This document shows positions 56,426 to 64,000 of a stretch of 64,000 nt of DNA, in pieces. The stretch comes from Leyella lascolaii (GTDB taxonomy: Bacteria > Bacteroidota > Bacteroidia > Bacteroidales > Bacteroidaceae). Under the pieces are notes generated by a model. The model saw nothing but the letters and a program-made list of their open reading frames with translations, searched no databases and had not been told where the DNA came from. The stretch is taken from positions 44,360-108,359 of the forward strand of contig NZ_LT556044.1 of assembly GCF_900079775.1 (NCBI RefSeq). Direction: 5' to 3'. Position numbers and translations under genes: made by a program. How positions within the stretch are numbered: position 1 is the stretch's first letter; each line of letters begins with the position of its first letter.

Positions 56426-56667
56426 GCCTTGTTTCAGGATATTCAGGGGGAGCGGTTATTGCGTGCAGGCTTTAACCGCTCCCTCAGTTTCTGATGGCAC
56501 CATTCCTTAAAAAGTCATTATAGTATGATATTTTGGTATGATTCCGGACTTTTGGTGAAAAACATTGAAAAAGAAACCGCCAACCAAGGCTAATGAGCAA
56601 TAATTGGAAGAATACCATTAAATTTGCAAAGACCTGACAGTTACAAGTAATAACCGAAAAAAACGAT

Positions 56668-57498
56668 ATGGAACCAACGATAAAGGACAAATACATCATT
56701 CTGGGATTCATCGGCGTTGCCATCTGCCTGATTTCCTTTTTTATCACGCTGATTGTCTCCGCAAGTTTCAATCAGGACAATTTTGTAAGGCTGATAGTCT
56801 TTGTATGCAGCAACATTCTCGGTTGGCTGCTCTATCTCTCTTTCCAGACGGTCATTTTCGACTCATACGAGATCTGGAAACTCAAGTCCAGCAAGAAAAA
56901 GGCATCTGCCGGAATCATAAGGGCTCAGGAAGAACAGCTACAGGATGCAAATGAACCTGCAGCTCCGACACCAATGCCGACAAACAGGGAAGCAATCCCG
57001 GATATAAAACCGGTAGAGATTGCCATTGCCCCGGAACTGCACGAAAAGAATCGTGCCAGCTATGAGGACAGACAGAAGCAGGAAGAGGCGGAACGGATCC
57101 GCATGGTCATGGAGTACATCCACTTCGTCATGCCCCGTATTGCCGACAAGGAGACCGTCAACCATATCTGTGCCGAGGTCAACAAGTGGATGTGCCTTCA
57201 CAGCTACAAGCCCAAGCCGATAACAGGACGGCTGACCAGGGAGATTACCAACATTCCGCTCCGCCATTTCGTGTGGAACATCTCCGAGCGTTTCATGTAC
57301 AAGAAATACTACAACGGGGACAACCGTGCCAATTTTATCAAGACCCTTTTTCCACGTGAGTTTGCCGACACGGATATAGCGACCATAAAGAACTTCAAGG
57401 TCGATCCGTCAAAGACGCTTATTCCCATTGACGAACCCGAAAACGGCAGTCTGGACTTCCATTATCCCGAAGATTATGCACGGAAAGTGAACAGTTGA
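56668..57498 (+). CDS. Mobile-element membrane protein of unknown function
   Basis: The 276-residue protein has two N-terminal membrane helices (about 9-30 and 37-60), a Pro- and Glu-rich linker (about 85-130), and a compact soluble C-terminal domain. The latter includes PLRHFVWNISERFMYKKYYN and TLFPREFADTDIATIKNFKV. I do not recognise the domain; similar C-termini accompany integrases in Bacteroidales elements. Its place between int and the excisionase-like gene suggests an element-specific function, possibly related to TnpC of Tn4555. Confidence 0.6.
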   Translation: MEPTIKDKYIILGFIGVAICLISFFITLIVSASFNQDNFVRLIVFVCSNILGWLLYLSFQTVIFDSYEIWKLKSSKKKASAGIIRAQEEQLQDANEPAAPTPMPTNREAIPDIKPVEIAIAPELHEKNRASYEDRQKQEEAERIRMVMEYIHFVMPRIADKETVNHICAEVNKWMCLHSYKPKPITGRLTREITNIPLRHFVWNISERFMYKKYYNGDNRANFIKTLFPREFADTDIATIKNFKVDPSKTLIPIDEPENGSLDFHYPEDYARKVNS

Positions 57499-57616
57499 CC
57501 GTTTCCCGGGGATATAACAACAATAACGACAAGTATCAGGCAACACGTAACAGCCTGTATCTCATTGTTTCCCGAATAGCTTTGCCCGTCATTCACGGTT
57601 GGGCATCGTTATTTGG

Positions 57617-57680
57617 GAATTATTTTGCAATGACATCCCGTGAATATCTTCACGGCCATATCATTGCGGTCCTTTGCGCC
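57617..57680 (+). promoter_or_regulatory. Second copy of the leader hairpin, before the excisionase-like gene
   Basis: CCGTGAA (57638-57644) and TTCACGG (57649-57655) form a perfect 7-base stem with loop TATC. The flanks AATTATTTT, AATGA and CCTTTGC match the leader of int. The repeat runs through the extended frame beginning at 57640, which supports ATG 57709 as the real start. Confidence 0.55.
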
Positions 57681-57708
57681 AAGCCTTACAAAAGAGGCGA
57701 GTACGCAA

Positions 57709-58083
57709 ATGGAAAAAACAGTGATTACATTCAACGACCTACCGGAGGTCGTAGCCCAGCTTCGGGACGAAGTGATGAGCTTGAGAAGCCTGCTTACCGA
57801 GCAGCGCAGTGTGAACAATGCAAAGGCGGTGGACACCCATGTCCCCATGTCCGTGGATGAAGCGGCGGAATATCTCGGTATTCCCAAGGGAACGCTCTAC
57901 ATGAAACTGTCGGACGGAAGCATTCCGGCCACCAAGCCCGGCAAACGCTATTGCCTTTACCGTGACGAACTGGACAGATGGCTGGAATCCTCCCGCAAGA
58001 ATCCCGTACCCCTGTCCGATGAGGAACTCAGCGAGTCCATGTCCTCCTCCCATCGCCGCAAGCCCGGCCAACGTAACTGGTAA
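57709..58083 (+). CDS. Excisionase-like helix-turn-helix protein
   Basis: The 124-residue protein has an N-terminal short coiled coil (FNDLPEVVAQLRDEVMSLRS) and an HTH_17 domain, MSVDEAAEYLGIPKGTLYMK (about residues 47-66), ending with the wing KPGKRYCLYRDELDRWL. This is the standard excisionase/DNA-binding type of Bacteroidales mobile elements (xis-like). Start ATG 57709 is chosen over GTG 57640. It lies 5 bases before the RepA-like gene, indicating one operon. Confidence 0.82.
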   Translation: MEKTVITFNDLPEVVAQLRDEVMSLRSLLTEQRSVNNAKAVDTHVPMSVDEAAEYLGIPKGTLYMKLSDGSIPATKPGKRYCLYRDELDRWLESSRKNPVPLSDEELSESMSSSHRRKPGQRNW

Positions 58084-58088
58084 AAGCC

Positions 58089-59243
58089 ATGGAAGAGGAC
58101 AAGAACTATATCAGCATGATCCATGGCGACCTGACAAGGGCAGCCCAGATGCAGAACGGTATGCCGGAAAATATCGGCGTGATGAGCATAAAGACCGCCA
58201 ACCGGACCATACTCGAAGCATCGCAGCTGCCCACGCCCCGTGCGTTGTGGGACAGTTTCTGGTACGAGGGGGAACTGTCCTGCCTCTTTGCGGATTCCAA
58301 CGTGGGGAAATCCATCCTTGCCGTGCAGATAGCCGACCGTATCGCCCGGACTGACAACGTGCTTTATCTGGACTTTGAACTCTCTGAAAAGCAGTTCCAG
58401 CTCCGCTATACCGACGAGTACGGAAAGCCTTACACCTTTCCCGAAAGGCTGTACCGGGTATCGCTTGACAGCGACGCCCTTCTGGATGCCGACTTTGAAG
58501 GGACAATCATCGGCAGCATCGAACAGATGGCACAGCAGACCCGCTGCAGGATCTTCATCGTTGACAACCTTACTTACCTGTGCTGTGCCATGGAGAAAGG
58601 CGATGCGGCGGGACGGCTGATGATACAGCTCAACAATCTCAAAAAGAGATACGGGCTTTCCATCCTTGTCCTGGCACACACCCCAAAGCGTTCACTGGAC
58701 TGTCCCATCACGTCCAACGACCTTGCCGGAAGCAAGCGGCTCTACAATTTCTTTGACAGCGTGTTTGTCATCGGGAAAAGCGCACTGGACGGGGGACTCC
58801 GCTATGTGAAGCAGCTTAAGGTCCGTTACGGGACATTCTCGTATGATGCCGACAATGTGATTGTCTATGAGATTGAGAAAACGGATGCCTTCCTGCAATT
58901 CGTGTTCAGGGGCTATTCAACCGAAAAGGAACACCTGAAGAAACCGGGTGACAACGAATCGGGACAAAGGGATTGCCTTATCCTGCAACTGTCCCAATCC
59001 GGGAAGTCAGTCCGGGAGATAGCCTCGCAGGTCAATTGCGGCAAGTCCACCGTCAGCCGGATAATCCAGCGCAGCAAGGAGGACAGGAACGCAGCTGTCC
59101 CTGCTGTCCCGCTGTCCCGTCCCAAGGAGAACGGGACAATGGGACAGGTGGGACAGCATGGGACAGATGGGACAAGCGGGACAGCAGGAGAAGCAAGGCA
59201 GGCGGAGCTGTTTGCAGGACATGAAAAGGAGGACAAACCATGA
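58089..59243 (+). CDS. RepA-like AAA ATPase/helicase
   Basis: The 384-residue protein has a RecA-like ATPase core (about 60-270): the P-loop FADSNVGKSILA, Walker B-type YLDFELSEKQ, and IFIVDNLTYLC. A helix-turn-helix-like SVREIASQVNCGKSTVSRI follows near 300-318. The last 45 residues are low-complexity Gly, Thr and Gln, encoded by a GGGACA repeat array. Relatives (RepA/KaiC-like) unwind DNA in replication of plasmids and mobilizable elements. The stop overlaps an ATG (ATGA) leading into the frame of the primase-like gene. Confidence 0.85.
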   Translation: MEEDKNYISMIHGDLTRAAQMQNGMPENIGVMSIKTANRTILEASQLPTPRALWDSFWYEGELSCLFADSNVGKSILAVQIADRIARTDNVLYLDFELSEKQFQLRYTDEYGKPYTFPERLYRVSLDSDALLDADFEGTIIGSIEQMAQQTRCRIFIVDNLTYLCCAMEKGDAAGRLMIQLNNLKKRYGLSILVLAHTPKRSLDCPITSNDLAGSKRLYNFFDSVFVIGKSALDGGLRYVKQLKVRYGTFSYDADNVIVYEIEKTDAFLQFVFRGYSTEKEHLKKPGDNESGQRDCLILQLSQSGKSVREIASQVNCGKSTVSRIIQRSKEDRNAAVPAVPLSRPKENGTMGQVGQHGTDGTSGTAGEARQAELFAGHEKEDKP

Positions 59244-59392
59244 AAAAGCAGCCTGCACACGGCTGTATGCCAGCCGACCGTATCATTTGCAGAACATGGG
59301 AGCATACAAACCGGGCCCTGATTTTCCAGAGTGTCCCGGGGTGTCCCAAGTGTCCCACTGTCCCAGCCTTTAGGGGACGGGACAGCGGGACA
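59096..59392. repeat. GGGACA/TGTCCC hexamer array
   Basis: TGTCCC occurs at 59096, 59105 and 59113; GGGACA at 59133, 59141, 59150, 59160, 59169 and 59178; TGTCCC again at 59332, 59342, 59351 and 59359; GGGACA at 59379 and 59387. Steps are 8-10 bases, mostly 9. The array lies at the end of the RepA-like gene and before the primase-like gene and is self-complementary. It looks like iterons or foldback DNA of an origin. Confidence 0.7.
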
Positions 59393-59422
59393 ACAGTAGA
59401 AAACCAAACATCAAAAAAAGTC

Positions 59423-60535
59423 ATGAGCAACTATTCATTACAGAAATATAAAGGAACGTCAACACGGCATACCTGTCCGAATTGCGGGGACAGACGTTCC
59501 TTTGCCTACTATGTGGACGAAAGCGGTACGCCCCTTCACCCGTCAGTCGGCAGATGCAACCACGAAAGCGGTTGCGGGTATCATTATACGCCCAGACAGT
59601 ATTTTCACGACCACCCCGAATGCCGGACCGCCGGTGATTTCTCTTCCGGCAGACAATGTATGGCGCAGAAGCCCAAGCAACCGCTGCAACAGACAGCCAT
59701 CGGTTACATACCGCCGCACTATGTGGAGAAATCGCAGAGCGTGCATAGCAACTTCTGCCGTTTCCTTTCAGTACTGCTTGATTCCTATTACGGCAGCAAG
59801 GCAAAGGAAGTGCTGGAACGGTTGATGGAGGATTACCGTCTGGGAGCTACCCGTGACGGTGCGGTCATCTTCTGGCAGATTGACCGGGAGAACAAGGTGC
59901 GGACTGGCAAGGTGATGCAGTACAATCCCGGGGACGGACACCGTGTAAAGGACGGACATGCATCGGCAGTGAACTGGATACACAGCATACTGAAAAGGCA
60001 GCGGGTGCTGGCGGAGGAATGGCAGCTTTCCCAATGCCTTTTCGGGGAACACCTGCTGAGTGTCTATCCTGACAAGGTGGCGGTTCTGGTGGAATCCGAG
60101 AAGAGTGCCGTTATCGGTTCCGCCCTCTTCCCCGATTATGTATGGCTGGCGGCAGGAGGCAAAAGCCAGTTGCGGGAGGAAAAGCTCCGTGTACTGAGCG
60201 GACGGACCCTACTTCTCTTTCCAGATGCCGATGCCTATGCCGAATGGAAAGAGCGTGCCGACGGCATGACCTTCTGCAAGGTGATGGTGTCTGACCTCAT
60301 AGAGAAGAACGCAACGCCGGAGCAGAAGGCGGCACATATCGACATAGCCGACTGGATAATTTACCAGATACGGGACAGCAGGATAAATTGTACAGCTGAC
60401 CATCTGGTGGAAGCGGAAAGAATCCTGCTAAGAATGACAGGAAAGAACCCCGCCCTTCAAAAGCTGATAGATGATCTGGGGCTTGTGCTGGTCAGTGCAT
60501 CCCTAATCGGCAGCGGTGACGGAAACCCTCCTTAA
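59423..60535 (+). CDS. Primase-like zinc-finger protein (DUF6371-type)
   Basis: The 370-residue protein opens with NYSLQKYKGTSTRHTCPNCG, then CNHESGCGYH, forming a CHC2-type zinc finger as in DnaG primases. A TOPRIM-like region follows (AVLVESEKSAVIGSALFPD; LLLFPDADAYAEW), around residues 200-290. It would prime replication of the excised element with the RepA-like helicase. ATG 59423 is chosen because family similarity starts there; the frame is open back to an ATG at 59240 overlapping the previous stop, but that extension is just translated GGGACA/TGTCCC repeats. Confidence 0.8.
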   Translation: MSNYSLQKYKGTSTRHTCPNCGDRRSFAYYVDESGTPLHPSVGRCNHESGCGYHYTPRQYFHDHPECRTAGDFSSGRQCMAQKPKQPLQQTAIGYIPPHYVEKSQSVHSNFCRFLSVLLDSYYGSKAKEVLERLMEDYRLGATRDGAVIFWQIDRENKVRTGKVMQYNPGDGHRVKDGHASAVNWIHSILKRQRVLAEEWQLSQCLFGEHLLSVYPDKVAVLVESEKSAVIGSALFPDYVWLAAGGKSQLREEKLRVLSGRTLLLFPDADAYAEWKERADGMTFCKVMVSDLIEKNATPEQKAAHIDIADWIIYQIRDSRINCTADHLVEAERILLRMTGKNPALQKLIDDLGLVLVSASLIGSGDGNPP

Positions 60536-60571
60536 CGGAGGAGAGCGGAAACCGGAGGTTGTAGTGTCGGA

Positions 60572-60751
60572 CAATGGCTTGCCATTGATATAGCCCACTA
60601 TAACTACACGCTTCGCTTACGTAGTTGTGGGCTCTCCCGAGAGGATTAGGGTTTTACCCTAATAACCCACTCAGGGCGTTTCTCCCCTGAGAACCCAGAG
60701 CAAAGAGTGACCCTCTCTTTGCAATCTCCGCTTATGGGTTGCACCCCTAAG
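60572..60751 (+). other. Probable oriT region with six consecutive hairpins
   Basis: Hairpins: CAATGGC/GCCATTG (60572-60587); AGCCCAC-AACTAC with GTAGTTGTGGGCT (60592-60633, 13 pairs, 3-base bulge); TTAGGG/CCCTAA (60646-60662); CTCAGGG/CCCTGAG (60670-60691); GCAAAGAG/CTCTTTGC (60700-60722); and CTTA-GGG/CCC-TAAG with one mismatch (60731-60751). AACCC follows the third, fourth and sixth. The region sits directly upstream of the MobV gene, where oriT of this relaxase class is normally found; the second hairpin is the best candidate. Confidence 0.6.
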
Positions 60752-60816
60752 AACCCCATGCGTTTACGGACAGCGGAAAAGCTAACAATAAAGTACAAAC
60801 CAAAAAACAAGTATCT

Positions 60817-62148
60817 ATGGCAACAAAATCAAGCATACATATCAAGCCCTGCAACATCGCATCGAGCGAGGCTCACAACAGGAGGACTGCCGAATACATG
60901 CGCCACATCGGAGAGTCCAGAATCTATGTCGTTCCTGAACTATCCACCGATAACGAACAGTGGATAAATCCCGACTTCGGCAGTCCGGATTTGCGGACGC
61001 ATTATGACAATATCAGACAGATGGTAAAGGAAAAGACCGGACGTGCCATGCAGGAAAAGGAGCGTGAACGCAAAGGCAAGAACGGTAAAATAGTCAAGAT
61101 TGCGGGATGCTCCCCCATACGTGAAGGAGTGCTGCTTGTCAGGTCGGACACCACACTGGCAGACGTGCGTAAATTCGGTGAGGAGTGTCAAAGACGCTGG
61201 GGAATCACACCGCTGCAAATCTTCCTGCACAAGGATGAAGGGCATTGGCTGAACGGTCAGCCGGAAGCGGAAGACAGGGAAAGCTTCAAAGTCGGGGACA
61301 GATGGTTCAAGCCGAACTATCATGCCCATATCGTTTTCGACTGGATGAACCACGAAACAGGAAAGAGCCGAAAGCTCAATGACGATGACATGATGCAGAT
61401 GCAGACCCTTGCATCCGACATCCTGCTGATGGAACGCGGGCAGTCAAAGGTTGTCACTGGTAAGGAGCATCTGGAACGGAACGACTTTATCATTGAGAAG
61501 CAGAAAGCTGAACTGCAACGCATGGATGCAGCCAAACGGCACAAAGAAGAACAGATAAATCTTGCCGAGCAGGAACTGAAACAGGTGAAATCAGAAATAC
61601 GCACTGACAAGTTAAAGAAGACAGCCACCACGGCAGCGACAGCCATAACTAGTGGAGTTGCTTCTCTTTTCGGGAGTGGAAAACTGAAAGAACTGGAACG
61701 TGCCAACGAAAAACTGCAAGACGAGGTTTCAAAACGGAACACCAATATTGAAAAATTGCAGAGCCAAGTACAGCAGATGCAGAAACAGCATGATACGCAA
61801 ATCCACAATCTCAGAGAAATGCACAGGCAGGAACTTGACATGAAAGAAAAAGAACTGTCACGGCTCGCCAGAATCATAGACAAGGCTTTTAGGTGGTTTC
61901 CGATGTTCAGGGAAATGCTGCGCATGGAAAAGTTTTGTGCCATGCTGGGATTCTCTAAAGAAATGACTGAAAGTCTTATAGTCAAAAAAGAAGCCCTGAA
62001 ATGTAGCGGTAAAATCTATTCCGAGCAACACAGGCGGAACTTTGATATAAAGGATGATATTTTAAGGGTGGAAAATGACCCTGACGATGAAAGCAGGCTG
62101 AACCTGACAATAAACAGGAAGCCGATTGCCGACTGGTTCAGGGAGTAA
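60817..62148 (+). CDS. mobA: MobV-family relaxase (Pre/Mob)
   Basis: The 443-residue relaxase starts SSIHIKPCNIASSEAHNRRT, typical of the N-terminal motif of MobV. The metal and catalytic-site motif is HKDEGHW followed by NYHAHIVFDWMN (about 150-180). The rest (about 210-390) is mostly coiled coil, ending in a small domain. It nicks oriT and leads the strand into a recipient with help of a conjugative element. The gene is convergent with cfxA across a long hairpin. The symbol follows usage for Bacteroides mobilizable elements. Confidence 0.9.
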   Translation: MATKSSIHIKPCNIASSEAHNRRTAEYMRHIGESRIYVVPELSTDNEQWINPDFGSPDLRTHYDNIRQMVKEKTGRAMQEKERERKGKNGKIVKIAGCSPIREGVLLVRSDTTLADVRKFGEECQRRWGITPLQIFLHKDEGHWLNGQPEAEDRESFKVGDRWFKPNYHAHIVFDWMNHETGKSRKLNDDDMMQMQTLASDILLMERGQSKVVTGKEHLERNDFIIEKQKAELQRMDAAKRHKEEQINLAEQELKQVKSEIRTDKLKKTATTAATAITSGVASLFGSGKLKELERANEKLQDEVSKRNTNIEKLQSQVQQMQKQHDTQIHNLREMHRQELDMKEKELSRLARIIDKAFRWFPMFREMLRMEKFCAMLGFSKEMTESLIVKKEALKCSGKIYSEQHRRNFDIKDDILRVENDPDDESRLNLTINRKPIADWFRE

Positions 62149-62232
62149 TGGCACAGGCTTAGATATGGAGCAAGAGTGCCGCAACAGGAAGAAAGAAAAA
62201 GTAGAGGATTCAAATTATAATAGAAGCAATTT

Positions 62233-62288
62233 GATTAGTAATCTAAAAGCACTCCGATAACGATTAGAGTGCTTTTAGATTACTAATC
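62233..62288. terminator. 22-base-pair perfect hairpin between mob and cfxA
   Basis: Arms 62233-62254 and 62267-62288 are exact inverse complements with a 12-base loop. It lies between convergent genes and ends both. The perfect length is unusual for a plain terminator. Confidence 0.75.
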
Positions 62289-62312
62289 ATTAATTATCAA
62301 AGCAAGTGCAGT

Positions 62313-63278
62313 TTAAGATTTTACTGAAGTTTGCATTAATAAAGAATATACTACAGCTGATATATGCGCAACATATTGTGACGCTTGTGATTCATTTCCC
62401 TTGAAATCCTTAACAAATACCGCTAAGGTATAACTGATATTATTAGGCAGACATATATAGGCAACATCATTGTGAGCTGCAAGAACACCATTTTCATTAA
62501 CATAACCTGAACCTGTCTTATGCGCTATAACAACCCCTTCTTTATCAAGAAGTGGAGCTGCTATCCTATCTACACCTGTTTTGCATTCTTTTAACGTATT
62601 CTTAATGAAACTTTGTTTCTCATCATCGATAAGACCTTCAGTAAACAAACGATTCATCAACATTGCAGCACCAAGAGGAGATGTATAGTTAGAGTAAGCC
62701 TTGTTATGGTCAGCCGACATTTCCTCTTCCGTATAAGCTATCTGAAAACTTGAACGAGGAATGAGTGTGGCTATAAAACTATCTGTTTGAGCGACATTAA
62801 CCATATCCTTAAACATAAGGTTGCTTGCATTGTTGTCACTCTGAGTAAGAGTATAACGCAGCAAATCTCTCACTGTCAATGATATGACTGGCCCTGAATA
62901 ATCTTTCAGCATAGGACTCCAAGTCTTTGGGTCAAGTTTATCCCTATTTATATTTACTAAGGTATCAAGTGAAATTCCTTTATTGTCAAAGTCATTACAA
63001 AGAGCTAATGCCTGATGAACCTTAAACACACTCATCATAGGATAAACACTCTTATTATTGACCTTAACCGTATCTCTGTTATTAACAATAACCGCCACAC
63101 CAATTTCGCCAGGACAAGCTGAGACAATTTGAGAAATGCTATCAGTCAAAACATTTGTTAAAGGAGGATTTGCGCTATCTTTTGTCGCTGATTTATGGAA
63201 CAATGAAAATACCAAGATGAAAATGCAAACTAAAGCTATACACAAAACTACGATTTGTTTTTTTCTGTTTTTTCCCAT
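62313..63278 (-). CDS. cfxA: CfxA-family class A extended-spectrum beta-lactamase
   Basis: The 321-residue enzyme has an N-terminal signal/anchor (QIVVLCIALVCIFILVFSLF) and all class A motifs: Ser83-x-x-Lys (SVFK), SDN (147-149), the omega-loop Glu (about 184, in EEEMS where Asn170 is replaced by Ser) and KTG (254-256). It hydrolyses penicillins and many cephalosporins in the periplasm. I recognise it as CfxA but do not assign the allele number by eye. It is much richer in A+T than the genes beside it, marking separate origin as cargo. A TACCTTTG box precedes it. Confidence 0.96.
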   Translation of the reverse strand: MGKNRKKQIVVLCIALVCIFILVFSLFHKSATKDSANPPLTNVLTDSISQIVSACPGEIGVAVIVNNRDTVKVNNKSVYPMMSVFKVHQALALCNDFDNKGISLDTLVNINRDKLDPKTWSPMLKDYSGPVISLTVRDLLRYTLTQSDNNASNLMFKDMVNVAQTDSFIATLIPRSSFQIAYTEEEMSADHNKAYSNYTSPLGAAMLMNRLFTEGLIDDEKQSFIKNTLKECKTGVDRIAAPLLDKEGVVIAHKTGSGYVNENGVLAAHNDVAYICLPNNISYTLAVFVKDFKGNESQASQYVAHISAVVYSLLMQTSVKS

Positions 63279-63325
63279 GTTTATATTATTTATATTTGTT
63301 TGACGAGAATATCTTTATTTGCCGA

Positions 63326-63333
63326 CAAAGGTA
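63326..63333 (-). promoter_or_regulatory. -7 box of cfxA
   Basis: TACCTTTG on the minus strand, 48 bases before the start codon; matches TAnnTTTG. No clear -33 TTG. Confidence 0.45.
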
Positions 63334-63403
63334 CATAACTTTACGGAAAAATATGTTTCTAAAATATATAAATAGACAGCTGTGGGGAAAAATTAGATAA
63401 TTA

Positions 63404-63441
63404 AAAAGGCTAAATGACTGAAAATAATCACTTAGCCTTTT
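63404..63441. terminator. Hairpin at the right edge of the cfxA segment
   Basis: AAAAGGCTAA (63404-63413) pairs with TTAGCCTTTT (63432-63441), extended by three inner pairs after one mismatch. The truncated Abi frame begins immediately after it, so it may mark the element end. Confidence 0.6.
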
Positions 63442-63443
63442 AA

Positions 63444-63743
63444 TCCGTACCCAGACCCGTACTTCGTAATTGCTGCGCCCATCATTCAAGACTGTCAAAT
63501 CGGGTCTTTCCTGTCAAGCCAATGATGCCTATGCGTATGCCAAACACATGGATTACGGATTTCTCGTTCCGTGAACAAACACTTTATCCGCAACTCTGCT
63601 ATGTGGTGTATTGGCTTAACTCCATTTCTATGGGCAACACTTTTGTTGCAGATTTCAAGCAGCTTTTATCGAAATACCCATCAGTAAGAACCCGTTTATT
63701 AGGCTTTCCTCATAATTGGGAACAAGAGCCTTTGTGGAGATAA
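63444..63743 (+). pseudogene. C-terminal fragment of an Abi_2 (AbiD/F-like) abortive infection protein
   Basis: The open frame begins abruptly after the hairpin and carries LRNCCAHHSRLSNR, the conserved Abi_2 motif usually read as RN-x-C-AHH-x-R-x-W-N-R, and ends LLGFPHNWEQEPLW, the family C-terminus. About the first two thirds are missing, so it is a remnant. Abi_2 proteins abort phage infection. It was cut either by insertion of the cfxA element or by a later deletion. Confidence 0.8.
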
Positions 63744-63792
63744 AATAATTGCCCTGTTTCTTAAAACAATAGTTCGTTAAATTTTCCAGGCC

Positions 63793-64000
63793 CTAAGCGG
63801 CCCTGGCAGTAAATAAAACCAGTTCTTTGAAAAGTTTGTCAATAACTTGTGAGTCCGGTTGCAGACCGAACACGCAAATAAATCGATTGAGCATATAAGC
63901 GTTATGGATGATCGACTTGCAGGATGATATTGAGAACGGTATTCCCAGTTCCTTGCAGGCGACCTTGGCGATATTGATGCTAGCGAATGATGCGTTCCTA
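63793..64000 (-). CDS. Probable transposase C-terminus (partial, runs off the window)
   Basis: 69 codons are open from the window edge to a TAG at 63793-63795. The piece ends with SCKSIIHNAYMLNRFICVF and LFKELVLFTARAA, which reads like the C-terminus of a Bacteroidota insertion-sequence transposase. No catalytic residue is in view and I cannot name the family. A small inverted repeat (CCAGG/CCTGG near 63786-63806) overlaps the end. Confidence 0.4.
   Translation of the reverse strand, partial: RNASFASINIAKVACKELGIPFSISSCKSIIHNAYMLNRFICVFGLQPDSQVIDKLFKELVLFTARAA

Larger units (their letters stand above)
53930..63441. mobile_element. cfxA-carrying mobilizable transposon, Tn4555-like
   Basis: The block holds, all rightward, a multi-HTH protein, a tyrosine recombinase, an unknown membrane protein, an excisionase-like protein, a RepA-like ATPase, a primase-like protein and a MobV relaxase; cfxA is in the opposite orientation at the end. 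It is clearly richer in G+C than the chromosome to its left, except for cfxA, which is AT-rich. No conjugation genes are present, so it would need helper transfer functions. Gene content fits the Tn4555 family known to carry cfxA in Bacteroides and Prevotella. The ends given are approximate: left where composition changes, right at a hairpin abutting a truncated Abi gene. Confidence 0.75.

Noticed and set aside
57640..57708. Extended start of the excisionase-like protein
   Set aside because: It begins inside the hairpin leader that is duplicated upstream of int.
59240..59422. N-terminal extension of the primase-like protein from the ATGA overlap
   Set aside because: It translates the hexamer array and lacks resemblance to the family; zinc-finger similarity starts at ATG 59423. 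Translational coupling from 59240 is still possible.
62165..62260. 32-codon frame after the relaxase gene
   Set aside because: It runs into the long hairpin and has no recognisable features.

Overview
The window reads as a Bacteroidota chromosome, most likely Prevotella or a close relative in Bacteroidales. The evidence is promoter boxes of the TAnnTTTG type with an upstream TTG about 20 bases away, Bacteroidales-only families (DUF4301, DUF4230, DUF4890, kinases with large periplasmic TPR regions), a SerA lacking the usual catalytic His, and an AT-leaning backbone. A cfxA-bearing mobilizable element occupies the right end.

Layout. 0-2.5 kb: a decayed aspartyl protease gene, then a polysaccharide-export lipoprotein. 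2.5-10.7 kb: glmS, an amidophosphoribosyltransferase and carAB, all consuming glutamine amide nitrogen. 11.4-15.4 kb: serC-serA-DUF1015, then a YigZ protein. 15.4-16.6 kb: a gene-free stretch with two dispersed repeat elements (A and B). 16.6-26.4 kb: leftward housekeeping genes (M13 peptidase, ABC-F, zinc-ribbon protein with GH25 lysozyme, an unknown, NhaC antiporter with LacI regulator). 26.5-31.4 kb: a very large sensor kinase, its response regulator and a membrane protein. 31.6-36.2 kb: TlpA-like thioredoxin, prs, a thiamine-phosphate-synthase-like gene, two DUF4230 genes and DUF4890. 36.3-37.1 kb: second copies of repeats B and A. 37.2-45.3 kb: a leftward RiPP locus. 45.5-53.3 kb: ispE, malic enzyme, a TetR regulator, a RelA-type RSH protein and DUF4301. 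About 53.9-63.4 kb: a Tn4555-like element with multi-HTH protein, tyrosine recombinase, excisionase-like protein, RepA-like ATPase, primase-like protein, MobV relaxase and cfxA. 63.4-64 kb: an Abi_2 remnant and a probable transposase end.

The most interesting system is the RiPP locus. A 95-residue precursor has a double-glycine leader and a core of Cys-Gly-x-x tetrapeptides with nine Cys spaced exactly four apart. It is followed by a radical SAM/SPASM maturase, an outer-membrane beta-barrel, and an ABC exporter with an intact C39 leader peptidase. The HlyD-type adaptor is only a 61-residue stub. A membrane-anchored regulator with a C-terminal helix-turn-helix lies upstream. The likely pathway is ribosomal synthesis, radical modification, cleavage after GG and export; the product is not known to me.

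Non-coding structure is rich. There are two 460-base elements with matching 12-base terminal inverted repeats, and two 66-base tandem arrays each ending in a well-spaced Bacteroidota promoter. In the mobile element there are clusters of 8-mers on a 10-base pitch, a GGGACA/TGTCCC array, a six-hairpin probable oriT region, and a 22-base-pair perfect hairpin.
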